Below are positions 8,481 through 18,436 of a stretch of 64,000 nt of DNA, in pieces. Below the pieces are notes generated by a model. The model had not been told where the DNA came from and made no database searches. It was given only the letters and a program-made list of their open reading frames with translations. How positions within the stretch are numbered: position 1 is the first letter of the stretch; each line of letters begins with the position of its first letter. Where the stretch lies: the NCBI GenBank assembly GCA_905250115.1, contig CAJNOI010000264.1:33477-97476 (forward strand), read 5' to 3'. This stretch comes from Adineta steineri (taxonomy: Eukaryota; Rotifera; Eurotatoria; Adinetida; Adinetidae). A program made the translations under genes and the position numbers.

Positions 8481-10776
8481 ATGCAAAATAATCATCGCAT
8501 AGAGCCAATGTCAACTGATATATCTTCAACTTATAATCAATCTGGAATTCAACTTAATTATATTCGAACGATTGACGATAATCATAAAATTAACACTGAT
8601 GCAAGTTTGTCTGATGTGAAATACAATTCTATTACGAATTATTTTCAAAAAAATTTCAACAAATGTCATTGCCTTCACGTGGAAAAACGTGGTATCGAAC
8701 GTATTTTACCAGAAGATCGTACCGATTTAAGAATTATGAACACAGCAATGATATGGGTAAGTAACCAGTTAATTTAATCACTCTTGAAATAATTTCGATG
8801 CTTTTATTTAATTTATTTTCCACCATACGTGTCACATTCTGTGAAGAGTAACGAAATAATCTTACAGACTTTCAATGATTTTGTTTCCTTTTTAAGTTAT
8901 GAAGATAAAAGTATTCTTGATAGAATAACTTTTCAAGTTTAAAAAATATTTTGTCTTGAATTTTTGCGTCTTTGATTTATGGAATTCAGAGGAGACCACT
9001 GAAAAAATGTATTATTTGAAAAATTTCGATAAGAAGTGACATGATTTTTGAAAATTTCTTAAAGAAATACATGAAAGTGATTATTTTATTTATACTATAC
9101 TAGATTAAAAACATAAAAAAATGTTGAAGTTTTATAATATATTAACCAGTAATATTTTCAAGTTTTTTTCCTAAAAGAATGAAATAATCATTATTCTTTC
9201 ATTATTTAATAGGTGGGTGCTAATATCATTATACCGACTTTTACTGTTGGAATGCTTGGTCCTGCAGTATTCAAATTGGACCTGTACACTTCATTTGTAA
9301 CAATTATTATTATCAATTTGCTTGCTTGTATACCAGTAGGAATAATAGCTTGTTTTGGTCCAGCATCTGGATTACGTACAATGATCTTTTCTCGTTACAG
9401 TTGGGGTTATTATGGTGCTTCTATAGTATCAATTTTAAATATTATTGTTGCACTAGGCTGGGCGGCTGTCAGTAGTATCACTGGTGCACAAATATTACGT
9501 GTTGTATTTGATGATTTATTACCAGTAGCAGTTGGTATTATTATTATTAGTGTTGTGTCGATGATCGTTTCATTTGTAGGTTATAATTGGATTCATATTT
9601 ATGAACGATATGCATGGATACCAATAGTTATAGCATACTGTATATTAGCTGGCATTGGTGCAAAATATTTTACACATTCTCAAACGGTAAAATTTGTGAA
9701 GACTAAAAAACTTAATCTTTTGAAATATTCGACGTGATAAATAATAAGTGTAGTTCTATTTTTTGTTGATGACATAATTCGTTTTAGAAGTATCTGTATG
9801 AAAAGTCTATCGTTATAATAGACTTTATAGAAGTAAGAGTCTACTGTTAATAGTGATGAATATTATGAAGTATCTCAATACATATATATAGTTACATTAT
9901 TTATAGGTATTTCCTGACGAAACTATATCAAATAATGGACGTCATTATCAGAAAATAATTTACATTATAAATTTTGGCGCCATATGTTTAGGTGGCTCAA
10001 TCGTTTGGTCTTCATTTGCAGCTGACTACAACACATATTTTCCTCAAGATACAAATCAATTAAAAATCTTTCTGTTAACTTACATTGGTAATATTATATC
10101 AGTAATTCCATTAGAATTGCTTGGTGCAGCTGTATATACTGGCACATATAGAAATTCAAAATGGGCTGATGCTTATAAAAATGATAATGTAGGTGGATTA
10201 TTAGGTGCTAGTCTTTCTCCACTTGGTGGCTTTAGAAAATTTCTACTTATTTTATTTGCATTATCAACTGTTGCATGTAATATACCAAATGTTTATTCTT
10301 ATTCATTATCTATGCAAGTAAGTGCACCAATATTTGAACGTATACCACGTTTTCTATATACAGTAATTGGTACTGTGATCTATGCTCTAATGGCTATTTT
10401 TGCTGCAAATAACTTTAATGATTCATTAACATTATTTGTGGATTTAACTTCATATTTTTTTGGAATATATCTTGTTATTGTATTTGAAGATCATTTAATA
10501 TTTCGACGTTGTTCATTTAAAAATTATAATTTCAATATTTGCGATAATCGTAAAAAATTACCAATTGGTTTAGCTGCAATTCTATCAAGTTTCGTTGGAA
10601 TAGTTGGTATTGCACTTGGAATGTCTCAAACTTGGTTTAGTGGACCAATTGCAAAAGCTATTGCAAATGATAGTGGTGAACGAGGTGCAAACGTTGGCTT
10701 TATATTTGGGTTTATATTTACAGGAATTGTATTTCCACTGTTTCGATTTATTGAACTGTATTTTATTGGACGATAA
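8481..10776 (+). CDS. NCS1-family purine/cytosine permease, three exons
   Basis: Exons 8481-8756, 9213-9686 and 9907-10776 join in frame to 539 residues, the usual size of fungal FCY2-type permeases (about 530). The N-terminal cytosolic part ends with the family phrase VEKRGIERILPEDRTDLRIM, followed by MIWVGANIIIPTFTVGMLGP (TM1), the SGLRTMIFSRYSWGYYG loop and GWAAVSSITGAQILRVV. In exon 3, GSIVWSSFAADYNTYFP carries the conserved S-D-Y-like motif (here AADY), followed by LGAAVYTGTYRNSKW and GGFRKFLLILFALSTVACNIPN. About twelve TM segments are expected. The family moves cytosine, adenine, guanine or hypoxanthine with protons across the plasma membrane. NCS1 is widespread in fungi, bacteria and plants but generally absent from animals, so horizontal acquisition followed by intron gain is likely. 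Intron 1 (456 bp) and intron 2 (220 bp) are long for this locus. Confidence 0.9.
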
Positions 10777-12010
10777 ATAATTTTTTTATTGACTCAAAGA
10801 CAAATAAATTATATTCTTAAATATAATTATCCTTTGTATAGAGTTTTTGTTGTTCTATGTATCTTATTCTAATAATGATGTGTAAAAAAAGACTTGTTAT
10901 TTCTCATAAGAATATCGAGTTTTGATGTGAATAAAAGTAACAATCATGTTTTATTTATATTTTATTATTAACTAAGATTTTTGACTTTACATGAATCTTG
11001 CTAATAAGATTACGTTCATCATTTATATTTTTGGTGAAGTTCTGCCCAATGTATTTACTTACATTGTTCGTTTGTAATTAGCTAACTCTCAAGTGATTGA
11101 ATATAGTGTCTATTTTGCATCTATAATTCTTATTAGAATCTTCTTGTTGATTATTTAAATAAGAAGAACTATACTCAATTTGAAGCTTATTTTAGAAGGA
11201 TGACGACGATAACATTGAATAATTTTCATTTTATAACTAATTAATAAGAAATTCTTTGGTTCCGTTGAAAGCTGCAAAACAAACAACAACAAAAAAAGAG
11301 ATTGAATGCATATTTACCAAATTGTTTGTTAGTGGTTTAGTTGTTTCTGTCACGATGCTTCTATATATAAAAATATCATACAGACTCGGTACACTCAATG
11401 ATAAATTAAGTCCTCATTGAAGCATAATTACTAGGGCTGTTATTGAAGGTATTCCTTATGCATTTATGATTAATACGTTGTTTATATTAACGTTTATGCT
11501 TATAATTTTAATGATTTAAGGAACTTATTAGATTGTTTTTTTCCAACGTTCATTTGTGGCTAAGGTAATGCTGTTTACTTTAGTGCTATTCTGACACTTA
11601 TCATCGGTCCTGCACTTGGTGTAGTGACAAATAATAGAAAATAATATGGCATATCGAGATATTTTCTTTTATTCATATGTTTTATTGAAATTATCTCTAA
11701 TTGGAATTGAAGTTTATTCCATAGATTTTCTTTTCATTTAAGAATGTATTCACTATAACTTACGATCTGTACAGATAAGTAATAGCATCGATCAATCTTT
11801 TAGTGCTCACAGAATGAGAAGTCTTTCAAGCAGTGTATTTTTTTGAGATCCAGTTTTACTTTGAAAAAATACTCTTATTGATAGCAACTGCATAACGAGT
11901 GACAATGATGAAGAGAATTTTACATTCTTTTTATTGAATCATTTATCTTATAAAGTGAAGCATATATGTTTATTATAGATGCAAAAAGTATTTGTTAGAT
12001 TAAGTTCAGT
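10777..12010. other. Intergenic with a possible decayed gene fragment
   Basis: No intact gene is present. AT-rich sequence fills most of the interval; a stretch at 11429-11643 reads like two broken exons of a membrane protein (annotated separately). Confidence 0.4.
11429..11643 (+). pseudogene. Possible relic of a TMEM63/CSC1-like channel
   Basis: Reading 11430-11517 gives a hydrophobic run beginning TRAVIEGIPYAFMINTLFI and ending at TAA; reading 11549-11643 gives TFICG, a stop, then GNAVYFSAILTLIIGPALGV. The two phrases recall the N-terminal end of TMEM63/CSC1 proteins (GIP..L-IN..F segment, then CG-DAV-Y-S-Q--II-L). The frames are interrupted and no downstream exons were recognised, so if real it is a dead fragment. 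This is a weak call from motif resemblance only. Confidence 0.25.
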
Positions 12011-12988
12011 TTATTGCTTGAGTTGTTTCTTGATTCCAGCTGGTATAATGGGTGAACTACGTGTTTTGATGAAATAGATGTCAGCTAACCAGGTAGGTAA
12101 CATTGATAAAGGATAATAGATAAGTTTTGATTGCCAGCCAGGTTTATAGCGGATATGCGGAGCTGTACTTGTAACTGCATGTTGTAGTGCTCGTACTACT
12201 TTAATTGGATCTTCCGCAAACTTAACTAGAACATTTTTTTTCAATTCTTCATAGTGACATGTAAAAAATTCCTCGCCCCATCGTTCTTTGACATCGGCTG
12301 ATAACTGTATATTCACATCGTGTATAGACTGAGAATGTTTTTGAATGATTGGTGTTCGCATGACACCCGGTTCGATTATACTTACGTGTAAGCTCCAGGC
12401 AAACATTTCACGACGAAGACAATCTGAGAATGATTCAAGTGCGTATTTAGAAGAACAATAGGCAGTACCAGATGGTGGACTTATAAAACCGGCTACAGAG
12501 CAAATGTTCACGACGCGTGAATCTCGTTTACTGATAAGTAACGGCAAGAATGTTTTCGTCATAGCTACATGTCCGAAAAAATTGATATCCATTATTTGAC
12601 GTATTGAGTCCACAGTGATCCAATCAATATGTCCAGCAGCTGGAACTCCTGCATTATTAACTAAAGCATGAAGAGTATTTGTCTTTTCCTTGATCATTTC
12701 ATAAGCTTTGACAATATCTTGCTGTTGGGTAATATCAAGTAAGAAGACGGTAGCTCGTGATGAAAGTTGACTAGTTAGTGTAGCTTTACTATTATTACTG
12801 TAAATACCAGCAAAAACATTGAAACCTTGTTTGTCAAGTTCAATGGCTAATGAATTACCGAAGCCAGTGTCACAGCCACTAATTAGAACGTATTTACCTT
12901 GAGGATTTACATCAGGTGCAGGGAAAAAATGTTGATATAATTGGTAACTAATATAAAGAACCAAAACAAATGCAAGTATGAAAATCAT
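12011..12988 (-). CDS. Short-chain dehydrogenase/reductase, SDR9C (17beta-HSD6/RDH)-like
   Basis: An intronless frame of 325 residues. An N-terminal membrane anchor (MIFILAFVLVLYISYQLY) is followed by a classical SDR domain: cofactor loop SGCDTGFG at about 37-44 (TGxxxGxG type with Ser first), a D near 84 (LLDIT), NNAG at about 110, the catalytic serine in NICSVAGF, and YCSSK (YxxxK) at about 175. IEPGVMRTPI follows, typical of the family. The C-terminal part (YKPGWQSKLIYYPLSMLPTW) matches the SDR9C retinol/steroid dehydrogenases (RDH, DHRS9, HSD17B6), which oxidise retinoids or hydroxysteroids with NAD(P) at the endoplasmic reticulum membrane. Exact substrate cannot be read from sequence. 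The ATG at 12988 precedes the anchor directly. Confidence 0.9.
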   Translation of the reverse strand: MIFILAFVLVLYISYQLYQHFFPAPDVNPQGKYVLISGCDTGFGNSLAIELDKQGFNVFAGIYSNNSKATLTSQLSSRATVFLLDITQQQDIVKAYEMIKEKTNTLHALVNNAGVPAAGHIDWITVDSIRQIMDINFFGHVAMTKTFLPLLISKRDSRVVNICSVAGFISPPSGTAYCSSKYALESFSDCLRREMFAWSLHVSIIEPGVMRTPIIQKHSQSIHDVNIQLSADVKERWGEEFFTCHYEELKKNVLVKFAEDPIKVVRALQHAVTSTAPHIRYKPGWQSKLIYYPLSMLPTWLADIYFIKTRSSPIIPAGIKKQLKQ

Positions 12989-13511
12989 GCTTTATTATTC
13001 CGATAGAACACAACACGTATGATGCAAAGAAACTTGCTCGTTTTTATCATTAATTGTTGATACTGATGCCGACAAAGCAAGTAAACTGTAATAATGCATC
13101 AAACACGTGTTTTCGTTTTCTTTTACTTTTCCATTGCAATAATATTTATTTTACGATAAGAAAAATTAACAAACTGACAATGAATACAAAATTTTGGTTT
13201 TATGGAGTATTACAATATACAACAAAGCTTCAATAAGGCCTACTTTTCATAGGCCTGACCTGTTTATTAAAGCACTATTAGAATAATAATTCAGTAGAAA
13301 ATGGAAGTTATTTCTATAAGAAAACAAACAAAAAACTATTTTGATTTAATAAATTATGTAACTAGCAAATAGAAAGAAAAACTCTAAATTTAAGGAGAAA
13401 TTTTTTTAAATATTGATTAATTAGTTAAATGGGATTGTATCATAACAGTTAAACGTAGGAAATAATTCACATCGAATTGTAGAACTAAGCAATGAAATAA
13501 ATTTCATAATC
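12989..13511. other. Intergenic
   Basis: This is the upstream region of the dehydrogenase gene. It is AT-rich with no domain-bearing frame and no clear repeat. It holds a short palindrome, TAGGCCTACTTTTCATAGGCCT, near 13238. Confidence 0.35.
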
Positions 13512-13665
13512 CATTGCAGTGTATATGGGGAAAACAGATGTTTTCTCTTTTCTGATCATACAACTGGCGTTAGAGAAAATCTACATATGCCCTTGGATAA
13601 AGCTAAACAAGTCATACTGTTAAACTTCCTAGAGCAGCTCCATCATGTCTTCAAGTGAATAGGGG
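13512..13665 (+). repeat. Dispersed repeat A, copy 1 (see 26174-26330)
   Basis: About 150 bases match 26174-26330 with roughly one change in six. Shared landmarks are GCAGTG or ACAGTG, GGGGAAAACAG or GGGAAAACGG, TCATACAACTGGCGTTAGAG or TCATGCAATTTGCGTTAGAG, GAACAAGTCATAC or AAACAAGTCATAC, and CTAGAGCAGCT followed by TCATGTCTTCAAGTGAATA or TCATATCTTCAAGTGAATA. Both are in the same orientation and have no coding frame. The element type is unknown. Confidence 0.65.
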
Positions 13666-13734
13666 GTACGTTTGTTAAAGATGTCCCGACTCATACGGAA
13701 GACAAAACAACTTTTCTCCGTTTCATTCTTCTAT

Positions 13735-14135
13735 ACTTTCAGTTATGGAAAACCTCAAAACAGTACTTGATAGAGCTGCTCTAGTTATAGCTTAGAACTT
13801 TCTCCCACAGTTCTATCATGGGCCCAAGTAAGGAGGGGCAGATTTTTCGGGCCCTATTCGTGGATTTAAAGAGGAAAATCCTAGATTTTATTTTTTTGTT
13901 TTCGCTTGGTTCAAGTTAGGAAAAACTTTAATATCGCATTTAATAGAACTCGTCAAATTGTATTTTGAAATTTTTTGGAAGAGTTTTACACTGAATTCAA
14001 ATGAATATGACCAGGTTCATAATGGAATGAAAAAAATATTTTTGATTTTATTTCATACTTGATTTGAAGTAGGAAAAATCTTAGTTTACCATTCAAAAGC
14101 GCTTCTTAAATCGTACTTTAGAGCACTGCGAAAGG
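13735..14135. repeat. Degenerate tandem repeat, period about 160 bp
   Basis: Three weakly similar blocks start near 13740, 13905 and 14062. They share TTNAAGTTAGGAAAAANCTT-like openings (TCAGTTATGGAAAACCTC; TCAAGTTAGGAAAAACTT; TGAAGTAGGAAAAATCTT), followed about 30 bases later by AATAGAACT or CAAAAGCGCTTCTTAAATCGTACTTT-type sequence. Similarity is low, so the unit and copy number are uncertain. Confidence 0.35.
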
Positions 14136-14137
14136 GG

Positions 14138-14182
14138 TGGGTGTAGATGAGTAAGCAACTTTCTCATCCATATGCACTGCTG
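14138..14182. repeat. Telomere-like hairpin, degenerate
   Basis: AAAGGGGTGGGTGTAGATGAG followed by TTTCTCATCCATATGCAC; GATGAG and CTCATC can pair. It resembles the other hairpins but the distal arm has decayed. Confidence 0.35.
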
Positions 14183-14602
14183 TTTTCCAGTGCCCACCTC
14201 AGTTACTGAATGCGATCACCTTGTGGATATCATTGGGAGATTTTTTCTTGTCTTTTCAAATAATCAGTTTTATGTCTTCTTTATTTTGATATTCATATAC
14301 TTTCCTATGCTTGGCCTGTTGCAGAATTCACATATAAAACTGTCAGTGCAAGTTATAAGCACAGGCTTTGCGACTTTCATTACAGACACACTCCTTTACA
14401 GTGGAAAAAACTGAGTTTTTTGCAGTTTTTACATCGGATGTCTCAGAAAAATCAACAAAAAAAATCAATTTTCGATCCAGCTTATAGAAGTTATCAGTTC
14501 GTACAAGGAGAGAAAGCACAGGTTTTGAATTTCTTTGAGATTTATTATGCACAAAACTTCAAACCTCAAATTCTTCGAAATTATTGAATCACTCAAGGGT
14601 CT

Positions 14603-15435
14603 TAGAGACTGGTGGGCGGGTCGGGCGGGTGCAAAAAAAATAAAGTAGTATGATCCTCGGGCGGGCGGGAACAATTTTTCACGGGTTACGGGTGGGTAAA
14701 GAAATTTTTTGAGATTTAATAGCGGACCGTCGAGAACAATCGATAGGCATCGTTATATTGCACTTGTAACAAGAAATAAATCAATTTACTTGATTAGTCA
14801 ACACCTATCACCTTGAAAGTAACTAGAGAATCCAGGTTTTTTTGGCAAGAGCAAGAAAGTGTAACACCTAATTTGTCCAAACTAACAAAAAAGATATTCT
14901 ATATTTCAGTTTCAGTAGTAGCAGTTGAGCCTCAATATAGTTCAGCTGGTATTATTACAAGGGAGTAATAGCTGGCACTCAGCACCTGTTCGGTGTTTTT
15001 CGGTGTTGGGTGCCAGCTCTTACCCCCTTGCATAATACTCAGCATTATGCTGTCCTGCTGATCACTATGAAGTTTATTAATTAACAGTAAAGTTAAGTAA
15101 TTATATTAATGTTATGTTGGAGAGGCCTATCGGACATTAGGGCTATACGTCGAAAAATTTCTCAATTTTAGGCCAAGCCTAAATTCATATGACTCGGTTC
15201 GTTCTAGTGTTTTTTATTTAAACGGTTAGCATGCACAATGTGTAATATTTTTTCTTGTAATAAATCTCGATATGTGATAAATAAATAAAATATATAAGAT
15301 ATACAATTTATGAAACTTTAATTATCAATTGAAATATTCTCGGAGTAACACGGGCAGGGCGGGTGGGACGGATTTAACACATTACACAGGGCGGGGCCCG
15401 CGGAACATCAAAAATCACTGCCCCGCACACCTCTA
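14603..15435. mobile_element. Probable hAT-type non-autonomous element with GC-rich ends
   Basis: The left end reads TAGAGACTGGTGGGCGGGTC and the right end, reverse-complemented, TAGAGGTGTGCGGGGCAGTG, both fitting the hAT terminal form TAGAG-. Next to each end are GGGCGGG/CGGGCGGGCGGG runs (14615-14690) and CGGGCAGGGCGGGTGGGAC (15350-15415), in sharp contrast with the AT-rich interior. There is no transposase frame. No 8-bp target duplication is seen (AAGGGTCT and ATGCATAT flank it), so the two ends may belong to different insertions. Confidence 0.45.
14943..15049. mobile_element. Nested palindromic MITE-like insertion
   Basis: The left arm AGCTGGTATTATTACAAGGG, then AGTAATAGCTGGCACTCAGC, is mirrored on the right by GGTGCCAGCTCTTACCCCCTTGCATAATAC. 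The element folds into a nearly complete hairpin of about 100 bases around TGTTCGGTGTTTTTCGG. It lies inside the GC-ended element at 14603-15435, so it is likely a younger insertion. Confidence 0.55.
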
Positions 15436-15504
15436 ATGCATATATGACAGTCGGAATTCTTCTTTTGTTTTTTTTATATATGGAAGGTGCTATTTGTATA
15501 TATA

Positions 15505-15582
15505 AATGACAACTAGAAAAATACACAAACCCAAACCCAAATCTATCAGACTCAAACAGTTTGGGTTTGGATCATGCCTGAT
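15505..15582. mobile_element. Remnant related to the hAT element at 22671-23041
   Basis: ACAAACCCAAACCCAAATC and CAAACAGTTTGGGTTTGGAT are followed by CATGCCTGATTA, which resembles the right end of the element at 22671-23041 (GGTTTGGGTCATGTCTA). Only one end is recognisable and no target duplication is seen. Confidence 0.4.
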
Positions 15583-15595
15583 TACTTCTCATAAT

Positions 15596-16131
15596 GGAGG
15601 GCGTTGAATTGTTGAGCTCGGATAGGGCTCATACTTTGGCCATAGTTAGAAACCAGTGATAGTAGTCAAAGGTAAAAAGTGTACGTACCCGTACTTCGTC
15701 TTTCTGAAGTTATGGCCATTTTATTGAGTTTTCGGCCATAGAGTAGCTATCTAGTAAACAGCCGTGCTATACAATTTTGAACTGTAATTTTGTGCATAAA
15801 TAGGTCTCACTGCGATTGATTTACTATAAAAATTTCACCCGAATTATATAACTCTTTTAATATCTCGAGAAAGAATTTTGTGTTTCAAGCGAAATTTTTA
15901 CAGTAATCTCAACTGAGTGAGAGCTACTTATACACAAAGTTTAAGCTTAAAACTGTGTAGAACGATTGTTTACCAGGTGGCCAGCCTAGGAATGAAAACT
16001 CAATAAAATGACCATAACTTCCAAAAGACAAAGCATGAGCGCATATTCTTTTTATCTTTCACCGCTCTCACTAGATTCTAACTATGCCCAAATTATGAGC
16101 GAGAGCCGCGCTTAACAATTCAAAGCCCTCC
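15596..16131. mobile_element. Foldback element 1 (536 bp, near full-length inverted repeat)
   Basis: The left arm begins GGAGGGCGTTGAATTGTTGA; the right end, reverse-complemented, begins GGAGGGCTTTGAATTGTTAA. Similarity continues along the arms: CATACTTTGGCCATAGTTAG with CATAATTTGGGCATAGTTAG, GAAGTTATGGCCATTTTATT with GAAGTTATGGTCATTTTATT, and ACTATAAAAATTTCACCCGA with TACTGTAAAAATTTCGCTTG at the centre near 15863. No coding frame and no obvious target duplication. It is a non-autonomous element with long inverted repeats. Confidence 0.75.
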
Positions 16132-16721
16132 GTTGCCAGTGTTTTAATAAGGTGAGTATCACGTTCTAACAAACGTTCTGTAATAAAAATAATAATAAAG
16201 AAGTTATCAGCTACTACGCTGGGACAAGAACACGATTTTGTGAGACACACCATTAGATTTTACTCACCAATACTTATCAGTAATCGGTAGCTTCCATATC
16301 TTTACCCCGTGTTTGTGCACTTTTCAAGCGATATAATTTTTGCACAAAAGTTTGCTTTGGCCTAGTACCATAGTTTCATTGATAGTGATAACTTCACTAA
16401 AAATATATATAGATAGAAATCTGCCTTTCAGGGAATCTCAAAGTGGTTTCAGCTTGAGTACTCTATTTTTATTTCAAGTGATATTTATGGTTGTTCGAAA
16501 AATTCCAGAGTTTGAGAAGAAATTCAAATCTATCTTTCGACGTTGCACTTCAAATGGTCTCTGACCCATACAATTGGTTGTTACTCTAGTAGTATTCTAG
16601 TTTTAACATTTGCACTAATACCATCTCAATGATGACTCTAAAAAATTGAACATCTCTACATAAGTAGCTGATTTCTATTAACGACTTCTTGACTGTCTGT
16701 TAATCTCATGTGTTTGCAAAT
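16132..16721. other. Intergenic
   Basis: The interval between two foldback elements. Short frames here lack start context and domains, and I see no gene or clear repeat. Confidence 0.35.
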
Positions 16722-17487
16722 ATTAACGGATGTCCCCGAAAGAATGGGCCCATTAGTATTTCTCAAATTCATCTTCTATTCTTCCATTGATTGAAACACT
16801 CTTTTTTTTCGGTAGATAGTGCTTAAAATTCTCTACAAAACTATATATGAATAAACCCAGCACCTGTTTTATACATACCTGAGAGAACATGAAAAGTAAC
16901 GACATATGAAAAGCTGTAAAATATAATGGATTGAGCATACTGAATGGCCCCACTTTGAATTCCATTTTTTATCAATTACTTCGCTCTGTTAGAAAAAGAA
17001 AATATACCGAAAGATACAGCATAGAAAGCTCTACAACTCGCAAATAAGAATAAACGAATTCATCTTGTATCAAAACAATATGTCATTTCACAAGGATGAA
17101 ATTTGATCACTCAAACTTTTGTGCATTTTAAAAACAGAAAGTACCGTTATATAATAGATAGTTTTGCCTAAATTATAGAGCTTTCTACGCTACATCTTTT
17201 GATATATTTTGTTTTTATGATCGAGTGAAGTAAGCCATGAAAAAATAGAATTCAAAGTACGACCATTCTTTATACCCAACCCATTGCATTCTACAGCTTT
17301 TCATATGTCGTTACTTTTTATCTTTTTTTAAATATATCTAAAATAGTTGTTGGGTCCAGTCACATAGGATTTTGTAGAGAACTGTAAGCGCTATATTTTG
17401 ATAAAAAAGAGTGTTTCAATTAATGCAATAATAGAAGAAAAAATTGAAAAATACTGACCGGTCCATTCTTTCTGAGACACTCGTTAG
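16722..17487. mobile_element. Foldback element 2 (about 765 bp)
   Basis: The left end TTAACGGATGTCCCCGAAAG then AATGGGCC matches the reverse complement of the right end, CTAACGAGTGTCTCAGAAAG then AATGGACC. Inner landmarks mirror each other: TTGAAACACTC (16792) with GAGTGTTTCAA (17409), ATTCTCTACAAAACT with TTTTGTAGAGAACTG, TAACGACATATGAAAAGCTG with CAGCTTTTCATATGTCGTTA, and CATAGAAAGCTCTACAA with ATAGAGCTTTCTACG nearer the centre. Arms are about 340 bases with many changes. No coding frame. Confidence 0.75.
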
Positions 17488-18428
17488 ATCAAAAAACGTT
17501 AGTCTCAAACTGTATAAACGGCGTGAGAGAGGGCACATCGAAGAGCTCTCGCATAAACAAGAGGAGATGTGCATTTCTGCTTGGAAATAGCTTTCATTCG
17601 ACTAGAATTGACAGTATAGCAGTAAGAAAATCGTTTTAAAGAATGTTAAAGCTTTTATAACAAACGAATTTTTTCAATCAAACATTGTGGCGAAATTCTA
17701 GCTTTTTTCACGAAAAAGGTTTTGTTGAAAAATATATTAAATTATACATTATCTCAACTACTTAGTGTGCTGATTCCATACATTATCTTCGTTTTTCGTT
17801 ATAGATAATAAAGAAATCAAAAATCAGATTTCCGGCCAAAAACCGAGGAAAGTTTTCACGAATTGATACTACTACCATAATTGGGATACATATCCAGAAT
17901 TATTCGATAAAATTTTCAATTCAATCGGATATTGCCGCTTCATGGATTTACAAAGCTCGAAACGGCAGGGCTTTAAAACTATATCTCATTGAGAATGGAC
18001 CCAAATTTTTCTAAAAAACAATTGCGTATATATGGATCGGTGTAGCTCAGTAAGTTGATTCTGGATACCACCTCAGTTTCCCTTCGAAGCCTAGTACAGA
18101 TATCGAAACCGAATTTTTGTTAGAAGACTTTAAGTTTTTGGGCACTCCCTTAACAAACATAGGAAAGGTTTCACCACTTGGCACTACTGCGGCTATTAAA
18201 ATACATATGTATGTATATGTGATAAAAATACGCTCTTGGCCAGTTTTTTTTCACTTTGTAGGATTTGTAATATATGGAATGGTAGGTCCTCCAGGAGGTT
18301 TTCAACTGCATCTGAAATTGGATTTTGAGATCTCTCTGTTTTCATAAGCTTCATAAGTAAGCAAGTTTTTTGGTATATTGCCCAGCGGTTTGATGTTTTT
18401 ATTTATCTGTTTTCTGAGCCCAAGATGC
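17488..18428. other. Intergenic
   Basis: No gene is seen. At 18043-18092 GTGTAGCTCAGTAAGTTG and CCTTCGAAGCC resemble the A and B boxes of a tRNA promoter at a suitable distance, but no cloverleaf forms; it may be a decayed tRNA-derived element. The remaining sequence has no recognised content. Confidence 0.35.
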
Positions 18429-18436
18429 CTTGATAG

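Noticed and set aside
18043-18092. tRNA-like A and B boxes
   Set aside because: No acceptor, anticodon or T stem can be formed; at most a decayed tRNA-derived element.
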